64,000 bases of DNA from Harmothoe impar (GCA_947462335.1 OX381709.1:83638622-83702621); one strand, 5' to 3'; numbered from the stretch's first letter, positions 24,626 to 35,337 are shown. Translations and numbers: made by a program. Notes: generated by a model from the sequence alone, not told the origin.

Positions 24626-27070
24626 TAGGGGGTAAAGGAATAAAACAATACAGACATGGAATGTTATAAAGGGCATAATATGGCACAGCTATCTTACCCA
24701 AGGGACTGGGCAAGTTAACCAATTAAGCAATCACCTACAAATACCATTGATGTGAATAATTTGAAGAAAATTGTTTGAGGAAGCAAATAGTCCAAGGTCT
24801 CAGAAAACTGAGAAATATTTAGTAAATGTTTGAGGTTGTAAAGTTTATTGTAGCATTGAAAGGAGCCCTCTCAGCCCCTATATGAGTTTTTCATGGGGTA
24901 AACAAGAGAATGATGGAAGGAAAGGGAATGTTGACCAAATACTGAATATAAATTTAGTTGATTTCGTTACCTCAACTGCATGTCATCTTTGCATAATGCT
25001 GGGCTGACTTGCAATATTTAGTTGTACGAGCTTCTGGGGAAATTACAAAATATAGTTGAAGCACAGTTTGCAGGGTTGTAATGTTAGTAATTAAGGAGTT
25101 GGAGGCAGCATGTTGTGGGGCCGGGAGATGAGAGAAACCAACCGGTATGTATCATGGGTATTTATGACCCAACTGCAGCCAGACTAGGACACGGGCAGGT
25201 GAACACAGGGTTGCAGGGTCAAAATATGGCAGCAACTTTTTCTCTTCCATTTCCTCCATTAGCTCTGCCCACAGCTAGGGAAGGGTCCTGGAACAGGGTT
25301 CCTGGGGGGATTACTTCCAATATTTGGGGAAGTAATCTCTGTATCTAGTCAGTAACATTCTCCTCTAAAAAAGGCTAGGACCTTTCCTTAGTGTGCATGG
25401 GTAAATCAGGATGACCGATAATATCTAGAGGTTTGCATCATCCTGTCCCCCTGAAAAACTTCATCATATTAACATGATCTAAAGACAATATCTTAATTAT
25501 TACCATCGTGAGAATGCAAATTTATCAGATAAATCCTACAGTTCATCCAAAGTTTGTCAGTAAATTTCAGACAATAAAACATGGCTTTTGATACACCATA
25601 TGCCAGTCAGAGCAGTTTCTCCTGCAGCTCAGAGGCCTGGAGCAGAGATCAGCCCTGGGCAGGGTGTCTGGCTGACAAAAGACAACAAGATGTACCTGGC
25701 TGTCTGCCAGCTGGTAGCAGTCTGGGTATTCTGGCTGCTTTATGGCAAAACCCGCGTCCAAAGTTCATGGATTATATCTTGTATGTAAACGAGTCTCAGA
25801 TATTTGCATTCTTCTGCTGTGCTGGTAATTCAAATTTCAGGGCAGGATAATGCTCTGTTGTCCTTTGTCGAGAGGCACAATTAGGGACCATGATGGTGCT
25901 ACATCCATGTATCATGCCTAATTACACTGCAAACAGGGTGGTACATTTTCAAAGAAGAAGCATGCCTTAAAATAAGCATGAAGCCTAAAAGGTTAAATGA
26001 TTGCATTCAACTGTCTTCTGAGTCTACTTGAGACCAATTCTCCATGGAGTATGGATTTCAAGGGCCTTAGGATCAGCCTTAGCATTCAGAGTAAGTATTT
26101 ACTTTCTAATCCTTACGATGTTTAAACTGTACCAACCAATGAATACTCTCTCAACTTGGGCCCTACACTAGCTGATAGCTTCCAGTTTTCAATTGTGATT
26201 CATGGTTTTATTATTCACCCGGTAAGCATTATGGCTCTCATCTACAAAAGTTCCCAAGAGTAACAAGGATCCTTGCATCTGTATTATTGCTGTGTTCTTC
26301 TAACCACTCTATGTAAACATAGCAATCTGTAATGTGGTATTCGTATAAAACCAGACAATATCATTGCTCATGGAAGCACTCGGTCATCACGCCTGCTGCA
26401 CACAGACAATATTAGAATTTTGCATGGCTAAAACAGAGATGATTAATGTGAAGGGAGATGGTAGGAAACAATAGGCTAACCAGGAAACAGTAGCTGTGAC
26501 AGTGGTAGGGTGATGGGTCTTGTGTCCTATTGTGTGTGCGGTGTTTTTAGGGATGGTATTACAAGTCGGGGCAATCACCGTTTATCTCATTTCCATCTGC
26601 CCTTGTACTGAAATGAGGGAAGTCAAATACTTAACTCCCTCCTGTTTACTTCTTGTACCATTCAAGTTAAAAGGTGACTCACATAGATGCATCATCCTAT
26701 TTCCTGCTTGACACATGCAGAAAGGTGTGCTGAATATATATGTGCAGGTATGTTTGATCAGAAGTTTTACATGAGAATTTCATAGGCTAATTAATACATT
26801 AACATAACTTTGTAGAACTTTAATTCTGTCATCATAATCTAATAGCAACCTGTTCTGAAGTTTGTAATAAATTGATTGGGCAATTATTTCTGAAGTAGGT
26901 AGAGAGTGATTCAACAAGGGAGAGACAGAGATATATAGAATGCACATCATATAGGCAGAGGCAGACAAAGTAAATAACAGTATGTATCATAATGCTGTCT
27001 GCTATTGCTCTGAGAAAGACTATTTCCATGAACTCTAGAAAGGAACCGAGTAGAGTTGAGCATAGGAGGA

Positions 27071-27252
27071 TTGCCTTGGTGGAGGAGCTTTGTTTTCTAA
27101 GAGCCTCTGTCATGCAATGTCCTGCCACGGCTAACCAGCCTGTTACAGCCGACACGCACACCAGGCCCTAACCTCATTACAGTCAGCCATCCTGGGGGCC
27201 CCGTAAAGCAGCACGGGTAGCCTGGCAACCATGAGGCATCCGAGTAGCACTG
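27071..27252. repeat. Conserved 180-bp block (copy 5 of 5)
   Basis: In tandem unit 3. It holds the shared run TTACAGCCGACACGCACACC and ends CATCCGAGTAGCACTG. Confidence 0.6.
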
Positions 27253-27734
27253 CAATTGAAACAGTAAAGCAACGATGTTGGGATTCTACATGAAATGGGC
27301 ATCTCAACGAAAAATGCCCATAATCAGATCTGTGTTATCATATGCACCACTAAGAAGCAACTAAAATTGTAAAATGCAAGTTAACTATATGTAGACAGAG
27401 GTAGGAGGTCATAGGGAAGAAAAATACAGGAATAGCAACACAGATAATGGTCCTGACGATTCAGATGGGAAGGATGCAATCCTCATGGATAAATGGTTAA
27501 ACCAAAACTGTTTCAGCTAAATTTATTGAACTAGAATCACATATGCAAGGAAATATACAAACCCAATTATTGTTATTCAAGCAGTTATATTGTCTTCCGC
27601 ACTGAAGTAATAGGATAAAGGATCCATAGTTTTACCATTAACTAGGCATTGCCATCACATACAGAGTAGGGATTGGGGGAGGGGTGGATTAGGAAAGCAC
27701 TCTTGGTAGGGGAGGAGTAAAGAGGCAGGGCAGG

Positions 27735-27995
27735 CTGACAGCTCCTGTCTACAACCAAGAAGACTGAAGGTGTTAGCAGGCTTCAGTGTAGGACACCATT
27801 ACAGCAGTCATAAAACAAAGCCCTGCTTAATGATGGAGACGTACAAAGAAACTGACATACCTCATCAGCTACTGGAACCTCAGACACCTCCTGGGGCATC
27901 CCCTGCCCAGAGGGAATCCCCACCCAGACCACATGAGTTACAGCCCGCCCTGACAGTGTGTCATATCTTGTATTATCACTTACTGACATGCTGCT
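27735..27995. repeat. Conserved block with short open frames (copy 3)
   Basis: Counterpart of 7,925-8,190, with the longer plus-strand frame intact as in copy 1. Confidence 0.5.
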
Positions 27996-28501
27996 GTGAC
28001 AACCACATAGAGAGGGCTTGTTCTATTATCACTCATTGTTCTTGTCAGGACAACCACATACACAGGGTATTTTGTTAACATTCTCTGACTTCCTGTTGTG
28101 AAAACACACAGAGAAAGCATGTAGTACAAAACCATATCACATATTTACCAGTAATGTTGGTATATTGTACTTAAAAGGAGAATACTTTCTAGCGGGCCCC
28201 AAAGGGTTCAGTTTTATGCTCGTTTTGATTCCTCAACTGAAATCCATAAGTTGAAGGGTTTTCTGAGTAAGATACGATGACCATTCCAATTTTGATTTCA
28301 AATTGTTAGTTGTTCTAAAGAATTTCAGCAACTCTATTTTATGTCAATTTAGAGCAATATTAGGCCATTACCATGACAACTTTTGCTAATTGTCTAGAAA
28401 CAACCTGAGGCCCATCCAGCATTGCTGAAGGGTGGAGAGCTTGCTGCATTGCAACTTATTGTCATGTAGTCAAAAGAAACAAATTACACAGTGTGTTTTA
28501 A

Positions 28502-28688
28502 GGCCTATGTTGATCGGAGATTAACATGTATATATTGGTACAGTAGTGACCACCCCTGCAGTTGCCGCTGCTGCTGGTAGGGGGCGCCTCCGTCCACTTG
28601 TTGGATTATAGTGTGTTAGTACCCCACTGGGGAATCAGTGTCGTCTCATATTGCCGCGCGCCAAACGACACAGTTGGATTTTTGAACT
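28502..28688 (+). repeat. A1 split direct repeat, left terminus
   Basis: 187 bp, the same as A2 at every base I compared. It probably carries the promoter, as left termini of these elements do. It contains TGCTGGTAGGGGGCGCC (28,572-28,588), which resembles a CTCF core, and the palindrome CCCCACTGGGG. A 131-bp leader separates it from the gag-like start codon. Confidence 0.9.
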
Positions 28689-28819
28689 CAGCACGCGAGG
28701 ACGCTTCCTCTCAGCTCTGCGGGTGCAAGCTGGCTGACCAACTGTCATTTTGATTTCAAATTTTCATTTTGAATTTTTGGAATTCATTTGAATTTGGATT
28801 AATTTCTTCTTGAGACATC

Positions 28820-29698
28820 ATGGCTTCTGCCTGGTGTTATGGTTGTGGGGGTGATCATCCTGTTCCCCGAGGAAAAAACTGTAAAGAGCCGCCGGTAGAA
28901 AGTTGGCAGAGATTGCCTTCCAGGAGGAGACTACTTGTGCATGATCCAAAGGCTACTGAGGAAGAGAGAGCAGCGGCGACGCAGAAGGAGCTAGAGACGA
29001 GCCTGGCTGAGATCCATTCAGAGGAGAAGTTCCCAAACGCTCAGGATTACGCGGACTACTTAGAGGAGGTGGACGCCGACCAGCAGCGGCAGGAGAAGGT
29101 GGCAGCCCTGGAGCGCAGGACACAGGATCGTATACATGGTCGTGTAGGTGCAGGGAAGGGCGTCCCGGACAAGCCCATCCCGGACAAGCAAGTCCCGGAC
29201 AAGCCACACAAGCCCATCAGATCCAGGGACAACTCTCCAGAGCATCACCCAAGATCAAGCACCAGGATCTTCGATCCAAGAGATTTCGAAGGTATAGACT
29301 TTAATGCTGACCGCCTCACCAGGAGCCGTCGAAAATTTGATCTTAAACGGTTTACAAGGGGCAGGGAACCTAGGTCTTTATCCTACCCAGAGCTCATGTA
29401 TGTGTCATTACAGTGGGCGGCGGTGGGCATTGACGAGGGAACTTTCACCAATCTGGAAGATATGAAGAAGTACCTAAAACATCTCGGGTTCTTGTCTTTC
29501 AAAGCGTCCAGCGAGTTGTATGACACTAATGTATTTTCAGAATATGATGCTGAACTGCGCCAAGAGTGTGTGTATGGCCAGGACCTAGATGAGTTTGGGT
29601 TTGGGAATGAGCATTTGAACACGCATCATTTTGGTACAGAGGGCCTTAAGAAGGTCAGGGATGATGTAAAAAATTCCAAAAAAGGAGGGGGGGGGTAG
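28820..29698 (+). CDS. Gag-like protein of Ngaro element (frame broken at 3' end)
   Basis: The first ATG after the leader opens a 292-residue frame. The N-terminus has a zinc-knuckle-like C-x2-C-x3-H-x7-C (residues 6-21), a pattern seen at the start of DIRS/Ngaro ORF1 products. The middle is charged, with a proline-rich PDKPIPDKQVPDK repeat near residue 115. The frame ends just after a run of nine G (29,687-29,695). In the +1 register the sequence continues to a TAG at 29,922 and contains a second Cys/His cluster (CDRYNRLGC, then HVCNKCNDPTH, about 29,797-29,898), the usual C-terminal zinc finger of these proteins. So the genomic copy has one G too many, or the run is a frameshift site. The product is expected to bind element RNA in particles. 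Confidence 0.85.
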   Translation: MASAWCYGCGGDHPVPRGKNCKEPPVESWQRLPSRRRLLVHDPKATEEERAAATQKELETSLAEIHSEEKFPNAQDYADYLEEVDADQQRQEKVAALERRTQDRIHGRVGAGKGVPDKPIPDKQVPDKPHKPIRSRDNSPEHHPRSSTRIFDPRDFEGIDFNADRLTRSRRKFDLKRFTRGREPRSLSYPELMYVSLQWAAVGIDEGTFTNLEDMKKYLKHLGFLSFKASSELYDTNVFSEYDAELRQECVYGQDLDEFGFGNEHLNTHHFGTEGLKKVRDDVKNSKKGGGG

Positions 29699-29924
29699 GC
29701 CTAATTCGGGCAGACCCCAGGGTGGCAATTCTGGAGGTGCACGGTCCTTTACCAACAATCAGGGGTTGAGGTTAGACGAGGCGGGGCATGTAATGGCGTG
29801 TGATAGGTACAACCGCCTTGGCTGTGACTCTAAATCATGCAGTTTTTCACATGTCTGCAACAAGTGTAATGACCCTACCCACAGGGCTCCAGATTGCAAA
29901 AATGTCCGTATGTATAGCAGTTAG
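29699..29924 (+). pseudogene. Detached C-terminal zinc-finger part of the gag-like gene
   Basis: Open in the register one base on from the main gag frame. It encodes a Gly/Asn-rich linker, then the Cys/His cluster typical of the end of Ngaro/DIRS ORF1, and ends at TAG (29,922-29,924). The reverse transcriptase frame continues in the same register directly after this TAG. Confidence 0.7.
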
Positions 29925-30122
29925 TGTGTAATTCCACCTGTTTCTTCATTAATTGATGTTAATGAAGAGGCCATACATGTCTTAATTACGTGTGACAACC
30001 CGGTAGCCGCTGCTATTAAGCCGGGTGCAGGTGGGTGCTGTAGCACTAAGTGTATTGACCCATTGTTTGCTCACCCTGTGAACGTTGGGGTCAATAATCA
30101 GCTGCTTTCTGTGTATAGTAAC

Positions 30123-31943
30123 ATGGAAGTCGACGATGTCTCTATAATACACACCGAGGGTTGGCCGCAGCCAGATCAATTTGTAAAGTTATTGTGTACC
30201 CTTAAAGAGTCCATAGGGAGTCGTGAAGAGTCTTTTATGATTTCTAGAGAGTGCTTCCTAGGAAGTTGTACTTGTGAATATATTTTAGACGGTTTGTTGG
30301 TGTCTATGAAACCATGTCGAGTTTTTTGTGAGTGCTTCTTGTGGGGAGAGCCTGACACTAATTGGCATTATATCCTGGAGGGGACTGTGTTTGGTTTCAG
30401 AGTTGTAAACCCAGAATGCCCCTGTGAGTATGTGAACGATAATTATGCGTCTATTTTACAGGAGGGTAGAAAGCAAACTATGCATGATAAATTGCATAAG
30501 GAGTTGTCAGAGGGCAAAATTATGTTAGCAGATGAGAATAATATGCCAAAATGTATTCACGCTCTAGGGGCAGTTGTAAAAAAGTCAGAATTTATGGATG
30601 TTGGGGAAAAGATTCGCCCTATAACTGATTGTTCCAGGTCTGGCAATGCTGCTCCATCTGTGAATGATTTTACAGATGAAGTGTGTGAGAAGTTTGTATA
30701 TAATTCATTGGATAATGTATGTAATATTCTGACGGAAGGAGCAAGTATGTGTTGTACTGATATTTCGGATGCATATCGTGGTCTTCACATCTATTATGGG
30801 GACAGAGTCTACCAAGGCTTGAAATGGGATTTTGAAGATGGTAACGGGGAGATTACTATGTTGGACGGGCGTCTGTGTTTTGGTCTGGCCAGCGGCCCTT
30901 ACATTTTCAATACGGTATCTGATTTTATTGTCAGGTGTGCAGGGCGTAGGGGGGTGAATAAAATTGTCAATTATTTGGACGATTTTTTTATGTGCTACCC
31001 TACTTTTGAAATGTGTGTAATTGCTCAGCATGTTTTGTTTAGAGTGGTGCGCCAGTTGGGATTTTTTATTTCGTATAAAAAAATTTCCCCAGTGGCTAAG
31101 AGTGTGGTGTTTTTAGGTATTGAAGTCAATAGTGTACATATGACCTTGACCTTACCTGACGACAAAATGCGTGGCTTGCTTCAAAAATTGAAGAATGCGC
31201 AGGGAAAATTGAAAATGACAAAAAAGGAGTTGCAGTCACTTGCAGGTAGTCTTGCACATGCAAGTAAAGTTGTTAGGGGGGGTAGATGTTTCTCTCGTAG
31301 AATTTATAATTTGTGCAATACTGTAAGGAGACAACACTATAAGGTTAGGCTATCGGGGGAAGCCAGAGCGGATATTGATTGGTGGTTGAAATTTGCTGAG
31401 TCATTCAATGGCTCGGCGAAGATTTTGAAACCGTTTGGCTATCACCTCGCTGTATACAGTGATGCTTCCTTTGGGGGTTTTGCAGCGTATCACCAAAGTG
31501 ACTGGTTGGTGGGAAATTGGGAGCCGGGCATTAGCCCCCTTCCTAGGACATGTGCTCATCATTGGGTGGAAGCCCCCTCTGATTATCAGAAAAATATTAA
31601 CGAGCTAGAATTTTATCCTGTATTACTGTCTGCTATAAGGTGGGGCCATTTATGGCGTGATAGTGAAATTACGTTTGTGACGGATAATACCCAAGTAATG
31701 CATATGTTGAATACGGGCCGCAGCTCAAATGGAAAATGCATGTCTTGGATTAGGGAATTGTTTTGGTTAGCTGTCCAGAATAATTTTTATTTTAATTCTG
31801 TATATATTAGTACCAATGATAACACTATTTGTGATTGCTTAAGCAGGTGGTCTGAGAAAGGGGCTGTAAAGAAATTGTTGTATAATACGTCAGACACCTC
31901 CTTATGCTGTCATTCTGTTCTTGTTTCCAGGACCGCGAGCTAA
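30123..31943 (+). CDS. Reverse transcriptase-RNase H of Ngaro element
   Basis: Copies element RNA into DNA. The reverse transcriptase shows ALGAVVKK and IRPITDCSR (fingers, about 30,565-30,640), CTDISDAYRG (motif A, about 30,754), LCFGLASGPYIFN (motif B) and NYLDDF (catalytic motif C, 30,969-30,986), then FLGIEV. RNase H follows with SDAS (31,458), NELEF (31,599), TDNTQ (31,675) and the terminal DCLSRW. I use the first in-frame ATG; the frame is open back to 29,925, right after the TAG that ends the gag tail, so the natural start may lie upstream or depend on readthrough. The end overlaps the recombinase frame by 23 bases. There are no internal stops, so the gene looks functional. Confidence 0.93.
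   Translation: MEVDDVSIIHTEGWPQPDQFVKLLCTLKESIGSREESFMISRECFLGSCTCEYILDGLLVSMKPCRVFCECFLWGEPDTNWHYILEGTVFGFRVVNPECPCEYVNDNYASILQEGRKQTMHDKLHKELSEGKIMLADENNMPKCIHALGAVVKKSEFMDVGEKIRPITDCSRSGNAAPSVNDFTDEVCEKFVYNSLDNVCNILTEGASMCCTDISDAYRGLHIYYGDRVYQGLKWDFEDGNGEITMLDGRLCFGLASGPYIFNTVSDFIVRCAGRRGVNKIVNYLDDFFMCYPTFEMCVIAQHVLFRVVRQLGFFISYKKISPVAKSVVFLGIEVNSVHMTLTLPDDKMRGLLQKLKNAQGKLKMTKKELQSLAGSLAHASKVVRGGRCFSRRIYNLCNTVRRQHYKVRLSGEARADIDWWLKFAESFNGSAKILKPFGYHLAVYSDASFGGFAAYHQSDWLVGNWEPGISPLPRTCAHHWVEAPSDYQKNINELEFYPVLLSAIRWGHLWRDSEITFVTDNTQVMHMLNTGRSSNGKCMSWIRELFWLAVQNNFYFNSVYISTNDNTICDCLSRWSEKGAVKKLLYNTSDTSLCCHSVLVSRTAS
31918..31931 (+). other. Candidate 3' splice site before recombinase frame
   Basis: Pyrimidine-rich sequence ending TTTCCAG followed by G. 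It lies at the overlap of the reverse transcriptase and recombinase frames and would allow a spliced mRNA to supply a start codon to the recombinase. This is inferred from the motif and the missing ATG; the donor site is not identified. Confidence 0.4.
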
Positions 31944-32889
31944 GCTGGCTCAGAGGCTCCAGGTTCTTTTGGATAACGACATATCCGATAACACTGATAA
32001 AACCAGAGCGTCTCAAAATAAGAAGTATTTGAGTTTTTGTGCCTTATATGGAGTAGATCCAATTAACCCTGGTGTTGAGGGCATTGGTTTCTATATTGCT
32101 TATTTATCTAATTCTCATGTGTACTCGTCCATTACTGGTTATTTGTCAGGGGTTAACTACTACCTAAAGTCACACCGTGCTTGTGAGATTGATTATTCAG
32201 ACCCGTTAGTGTCAAGGGCCATCAGAGGTGCTAATCGTGTGTTGGGCGACGCGCCAACCCAGGCGTTAGCTATTATGCCAGAACATTTGATTGTTATGTT
32301 TGAGCACCTACCTGTATCATTGGGGCATGAGTGCTTCTGGGCCGCAGCCCTGTTTGCATTTCGTACTTTATTAAGGAAATGCCACTACACTGTTTCTGAT
32401 AGTATGTTGTGCCGAGAGGCTTTTCAGTTCTTTTCATGGGGAATGATGGTGACTGTATCTAAAACCAAAACTATTCAGTTCAAAGAGAAGAAATTATTAA
32501 TTCCTGTGTGTAGAGTCTCAAACCTGTCTTTATGCGCTGTACATTGGGTAGAGAAGCACTTTGACCATGTAAAAGGAAGACCTTCACACCCAGCGTTTAT
32601 GATTCCTTTGGGTGATGATTGTGAGCCGATGTCTTACAATTTATTTTCAGACATGTTGGGTTGTGTGTCAAAGGCTGCGGGTATTGTGGCTCCTCGTATC
32701 TCTTCGCATGGATTCAGGGCGGGGGGTTCAACTTACTTTGCCAGAGTGGGGATACATCTAAGTGTTATAAAGGAGAGGGGGGACTGGAAGTCGGATCAGG
32801 TTCTGAAGTATCTAAGAAGGCCTGTGAGTGATAGAGTTGCACTTGATGAGAGGGTGGCAGCCCTGTTGTCTCAAGTTATTTGTGATTAA
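31921..32889 (+). CDS. Tyrosine recombinase of Ngaro element
   Basis: Integrates the circular DNA copy. The catalytic residues are present: the first Arg in AFRTLLRK (about 32,362), SHGFRAGG as the H-x-x-R box (His 32,707, Arg 32,716), GDWKSD and the nucleophile Tyr in LKYLRRP (32,809-32,811). An N-terminal SAM-like helical domain precedes them. The 322-residue length is normal. The frame begins with TTG and its first ATG is only at 32,275, inside the protein, so expression needs a fusion. A TTCTTGTTTCCAG just inside the frame looks like a 3' splice site. B1 starts 71 bases after the stop. Confidence 0.92.
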   Translation: MFPGPRAKLAQRLQVLLDNDISDNTDKTRASQNKKYLSFCALYGVDPINPGVEGIGFYIAYLSNSHVYSSITGYLSGVNYYLKSHRACEIDYSDPLVSRAIRGANRVLGDAPTQALAIMPEHLIVMFEHLPVSLGHECFWAAALFAFRTLLRKCHYTVSDSMLCREAFQFFSWGMMVTVSKTKTIQFKEKKLLIPVCRVSNLSLCAVHWVEKHFDHVKGRPSHPAFMIPLGDDCEPMSYNLFSDMLGCVSKAAGIVAPRISSHGFRAGGSTYFARVGIHLSVIKERGDWKSDQVLKYLRRPVSDRVALDERVAALLSQVICD

Positions 32890-32960
32890 TTATGTATTTG
32901 TATTGATTGTTTGTTTGTATTTGTTTGTTTATGTGCTTGCTTGGCCGGTACTTTGTATTT

Positions 32961-33059
32961 GGGCAGGTTAATCCAGCCATAAGCGTATGCACCATTACTA
33001 TATACTTGCCTTGTGTTGTTATTATTATTACATGCTCTTTCTATACGTTCATACAATAT
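32961..33059 (+). repeat. B1 split direct repeat
   Basis: 99 bp, the same as B2. It directly abuts A2, so the junction B1/A2 copies the junction expected in a circular intermediate. Confidence 0.9.
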
Positions 33060-33246
33060 GGCCTATGTTGATCGGAGATTAACATGTATATATTGGTACA
33101 GTAGTGACCACCCCTGCAGTTGCCGCTGCTGCTGGTAGGGGGCGCCTCCGTCCACTTGTTGGATTATAGTGTGTTAGTACCCCACTGGGGAATCAGTGTC
33201 GTCTCATATTGCCGCGCGCCAAACGACACAGTTGGATTTTTGAACT
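33060..33246 (+). repeat. A2 split direct repeat
   Basis: Second copy of the 187-bp left terminus, including the CTCF-like core at 33,130-33,146. It is separated from B2 by 29 bases. Confidence 0.9.
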
Positions 33247-33275
33247 TACTTTATGTTGAGTTTCTGTATTAAATA

Positions 33276-33374
33276 GGGCAGGTTAATCCAGCCATAAGCG
33301 TATGCACCATTACTATATACTTGCCTTGTGTTGTTATTATTATTACATGCTCTTTCTATACGTTCATACAATAT
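33276..33374 (+). repeat. B2 split direct repeat, right terminus
   Basis: 99 bp, ends CATACAATAT. Host sequence of tandem unit 3 resumes at the next base. Confidence 0.9.
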
Positions 33375-34399
33375 TGTCAACACTCCTTGACTGGCTTTTA
33401 TTGACAACTTAGAGAAATCCATATCATGTATAATTTCCACTGAAAATGTCAGAACTGATAACACATACTCACAAATTTCACATGATTGATAACACAATTC
33501 TGAGCAATCCCTGATTGGTCCAGTGAAGAATAACGAGGCAATTTCTTTCATATTAATGGAGTCCTGGCAGGAGCCCTGAAAATCATCACATCATTTCAGG
33601 CTGAATCCCCTCGATAGGAAAACAACTGATAAGCCTGTAATCTTTTGCTGCTGCTTTGGGACACACTAATCTCCTATCCTAATCTTTTTGGAGTCTCCCC
33701 TTTAAGACCTCCTCTCCCTACAAGACAACAACGCAGATCTCTGAGGTATATCCCAATGGCTAACGTGTCACTCACAAATCATGAGAATAAATGAAGAAAC
33801 AAAAGGATATGTCCAAGTGACGCCATCTTTGGGCTAGAGGCAGCAGTCCGAGAGTGGCAGCCATTATCTGCAGCTAATCCTCAGGGATGAACTAAATCCA
33901 GCGTGGCTGGTGCCTGCTGTGGTGTGTGTTGTACAGAACTGTTGTTTATAATGGAACAGATGATGTAAGGGTCGCTTTATAAGATGCCTCATGTAAAGCA
34001 GCGGTACATTAAGAAATTAAGAAGGTGTTTAACCCTTTTACAACACTATAACGCACATTGGTTTTTGAGCTTTTATCAGGGTCGGGACCAGAGATGTGAA
34101 TAAGGAGTTTTCTATTGTCTTCATAAAAGATATTTTATACCTTCCACAGGTTTGTTAACGATTGAATGGACAGTCAGATGAACATCATCCAAGATTACAG
34201 GTAATTGACTGATCGAGTGCATACCATGAGCGGCACTGTGTATTGTTACACTATAACAAATCATTGGAACCCAGGAAACTGGGGTGAGGCTAGAGCATGT
34301 TAGTGCCAGCTAGGGCGAACTACTTTTGTGCCTAGCTCAAGGGGTGAGGTAGTGTGAGCTTTGGGTGAGGTGCCCTAGCCCTTCCACATTCCCTTCCCT

Positions 34400-35335
34400 T
34401 GTGGGATATCACAAACCATGGACCTTTGGGATACAAGGTGACTGTGATGACCACTAGACTACCATGTGGGTACAAGGTTGGGACATCTAAGGAACCTATA
34501 TGTATTACATTGGAATGTCTTAAGCTTTTTTCCCTAGCATTGCCCTCAAACAAGACTAAATCTTGTGTTAGCCCTATCTAGTGCTCTGCCATGTTGCCCA
34601 AATCCAGGCTTGATGGCTGGAACTGTGTGGCACTGTGGAAGAGTTACAAGAGGGGCTTGCAGTAGCATAAGAAAAGCCCTTATGCAGCTATGATCAATGT
34701 GAGTTCTCCCAGTTCTCCCTTGTTTTAAAAACAATAGACCAGTGACATGTATTTTGTGGACAATTGTAAAGTTACATTAGTAAAAATAAGAAAAGAATGG
34801 TGGGAAGGTTGACATGGCTGAGTCACAAACCCTGGACCTTTGGGATACAAGGTGACTGTGATGACCACTAGACTACCATGTGGGTACAAGATTGGGATAT
34901 CTAAGGAACCTATATGTATTACAGTGGAATGTTTTAACCTTTTGTTCCTAGCATTGCCCTCACACAAGCCTGAATCTTGTGCTAGCCCTATCTAGCGCTC
35001 TGCCATGTTGCCCAAATCCAGGCTTGATGGCTGGGACTGTGTGGCACTGTGGAAGAGTTACAAGAGGGGCTTGCAGTAGCATAAGAAAAGCCCTTATGCA
35101 GCTATGATGTGAGTTCTCCCAGTTCTCCCTTGTTTTAAAAACAATAGACCAGTGACATGTATTTTGTGGACAATTGTAAAGTGACATTAGTAAAAATAAG
35201 AAAAAAATGGTGGGTAGGTTGACATGGCCGAGTCTTGAACCCTGGACCTTTCACATACAAAGCGCCAGTGATGACCACTATACTATATCGGATCTGTGTT
35301 GGGTAGCCATATAAAGGAACCTCTATTTATCCACC
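34400..35335 (-). repeat. Three tandem copies of a 412-bp unit with tRNA-like part
   Basis: GGACCTTTGGGATACAAGG recurs at about 34,420 and 34,833, and a diverged form starts at 35,243, giving a period of 410-413. On the minus strand each unit holds a tRNA-like piece: TAGTCTAGTGGTCATC as A box, and GGGTTTGTGACTC or, best in the third, GGGTTCAAGACTC as B box. The unit also includes a CAATAGACCAGTGACATG segment. The Harbinger element interrupts the third unit. Confidence 0.7.
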
Positions 35336-35337
35336 AT

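Larger units (their letters stand above)
28502..33374 (+). mobile_element. Ngaro-type tyrosine-recombinase retrotransposon, 4,873 bp
   Basis: The order is A1 (28,502-28,688), gag-like gene, reverse transcriptase/RNase H, tyrosine recombinase, B1 (32,961-33,059), A2 (33,060-33,246), B2 (33,276-33,374). This split-direct-repeat layout is known from Ngaro and PAT elements. No methyltransferase region is visible between RNase H and recombinase, which favours Ngaro over DIRS or PAT. The element sits between GTGTGTTTTAA and TGTCAACACTCC; the matching place in unit 1 (about 8,637/8,638) has these joined with no gap, so there is no target duplication. That fits recombinase-mediated insertion. Confidence 0.93.
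20610..34000 (+). repeat. Long tandem unit, copy 3, interrupted
   Basis: The unit restarts near 20,612. It runs parallel to copy 1 through blocks at 23,060-23,930, 24,325-26,745, 26,746-27,260 and 27,590-28,501, then resumes at 33,375-34,000 after the retrotransposon. Sequence at 21,010-21,607 and 21,986-22,407 matched nothing I recognised. The AG-rich tract at 23,270-23,540 gives a spurious long frame. Confidence 0.7.

Noticed and set aside
31830..31943. Methyltransferase domain as in DIRS elements
   Set aside because: RNase H ends at the DCLSRW motif and the recombinase begins within about 90 bases; there is no room for the domain.
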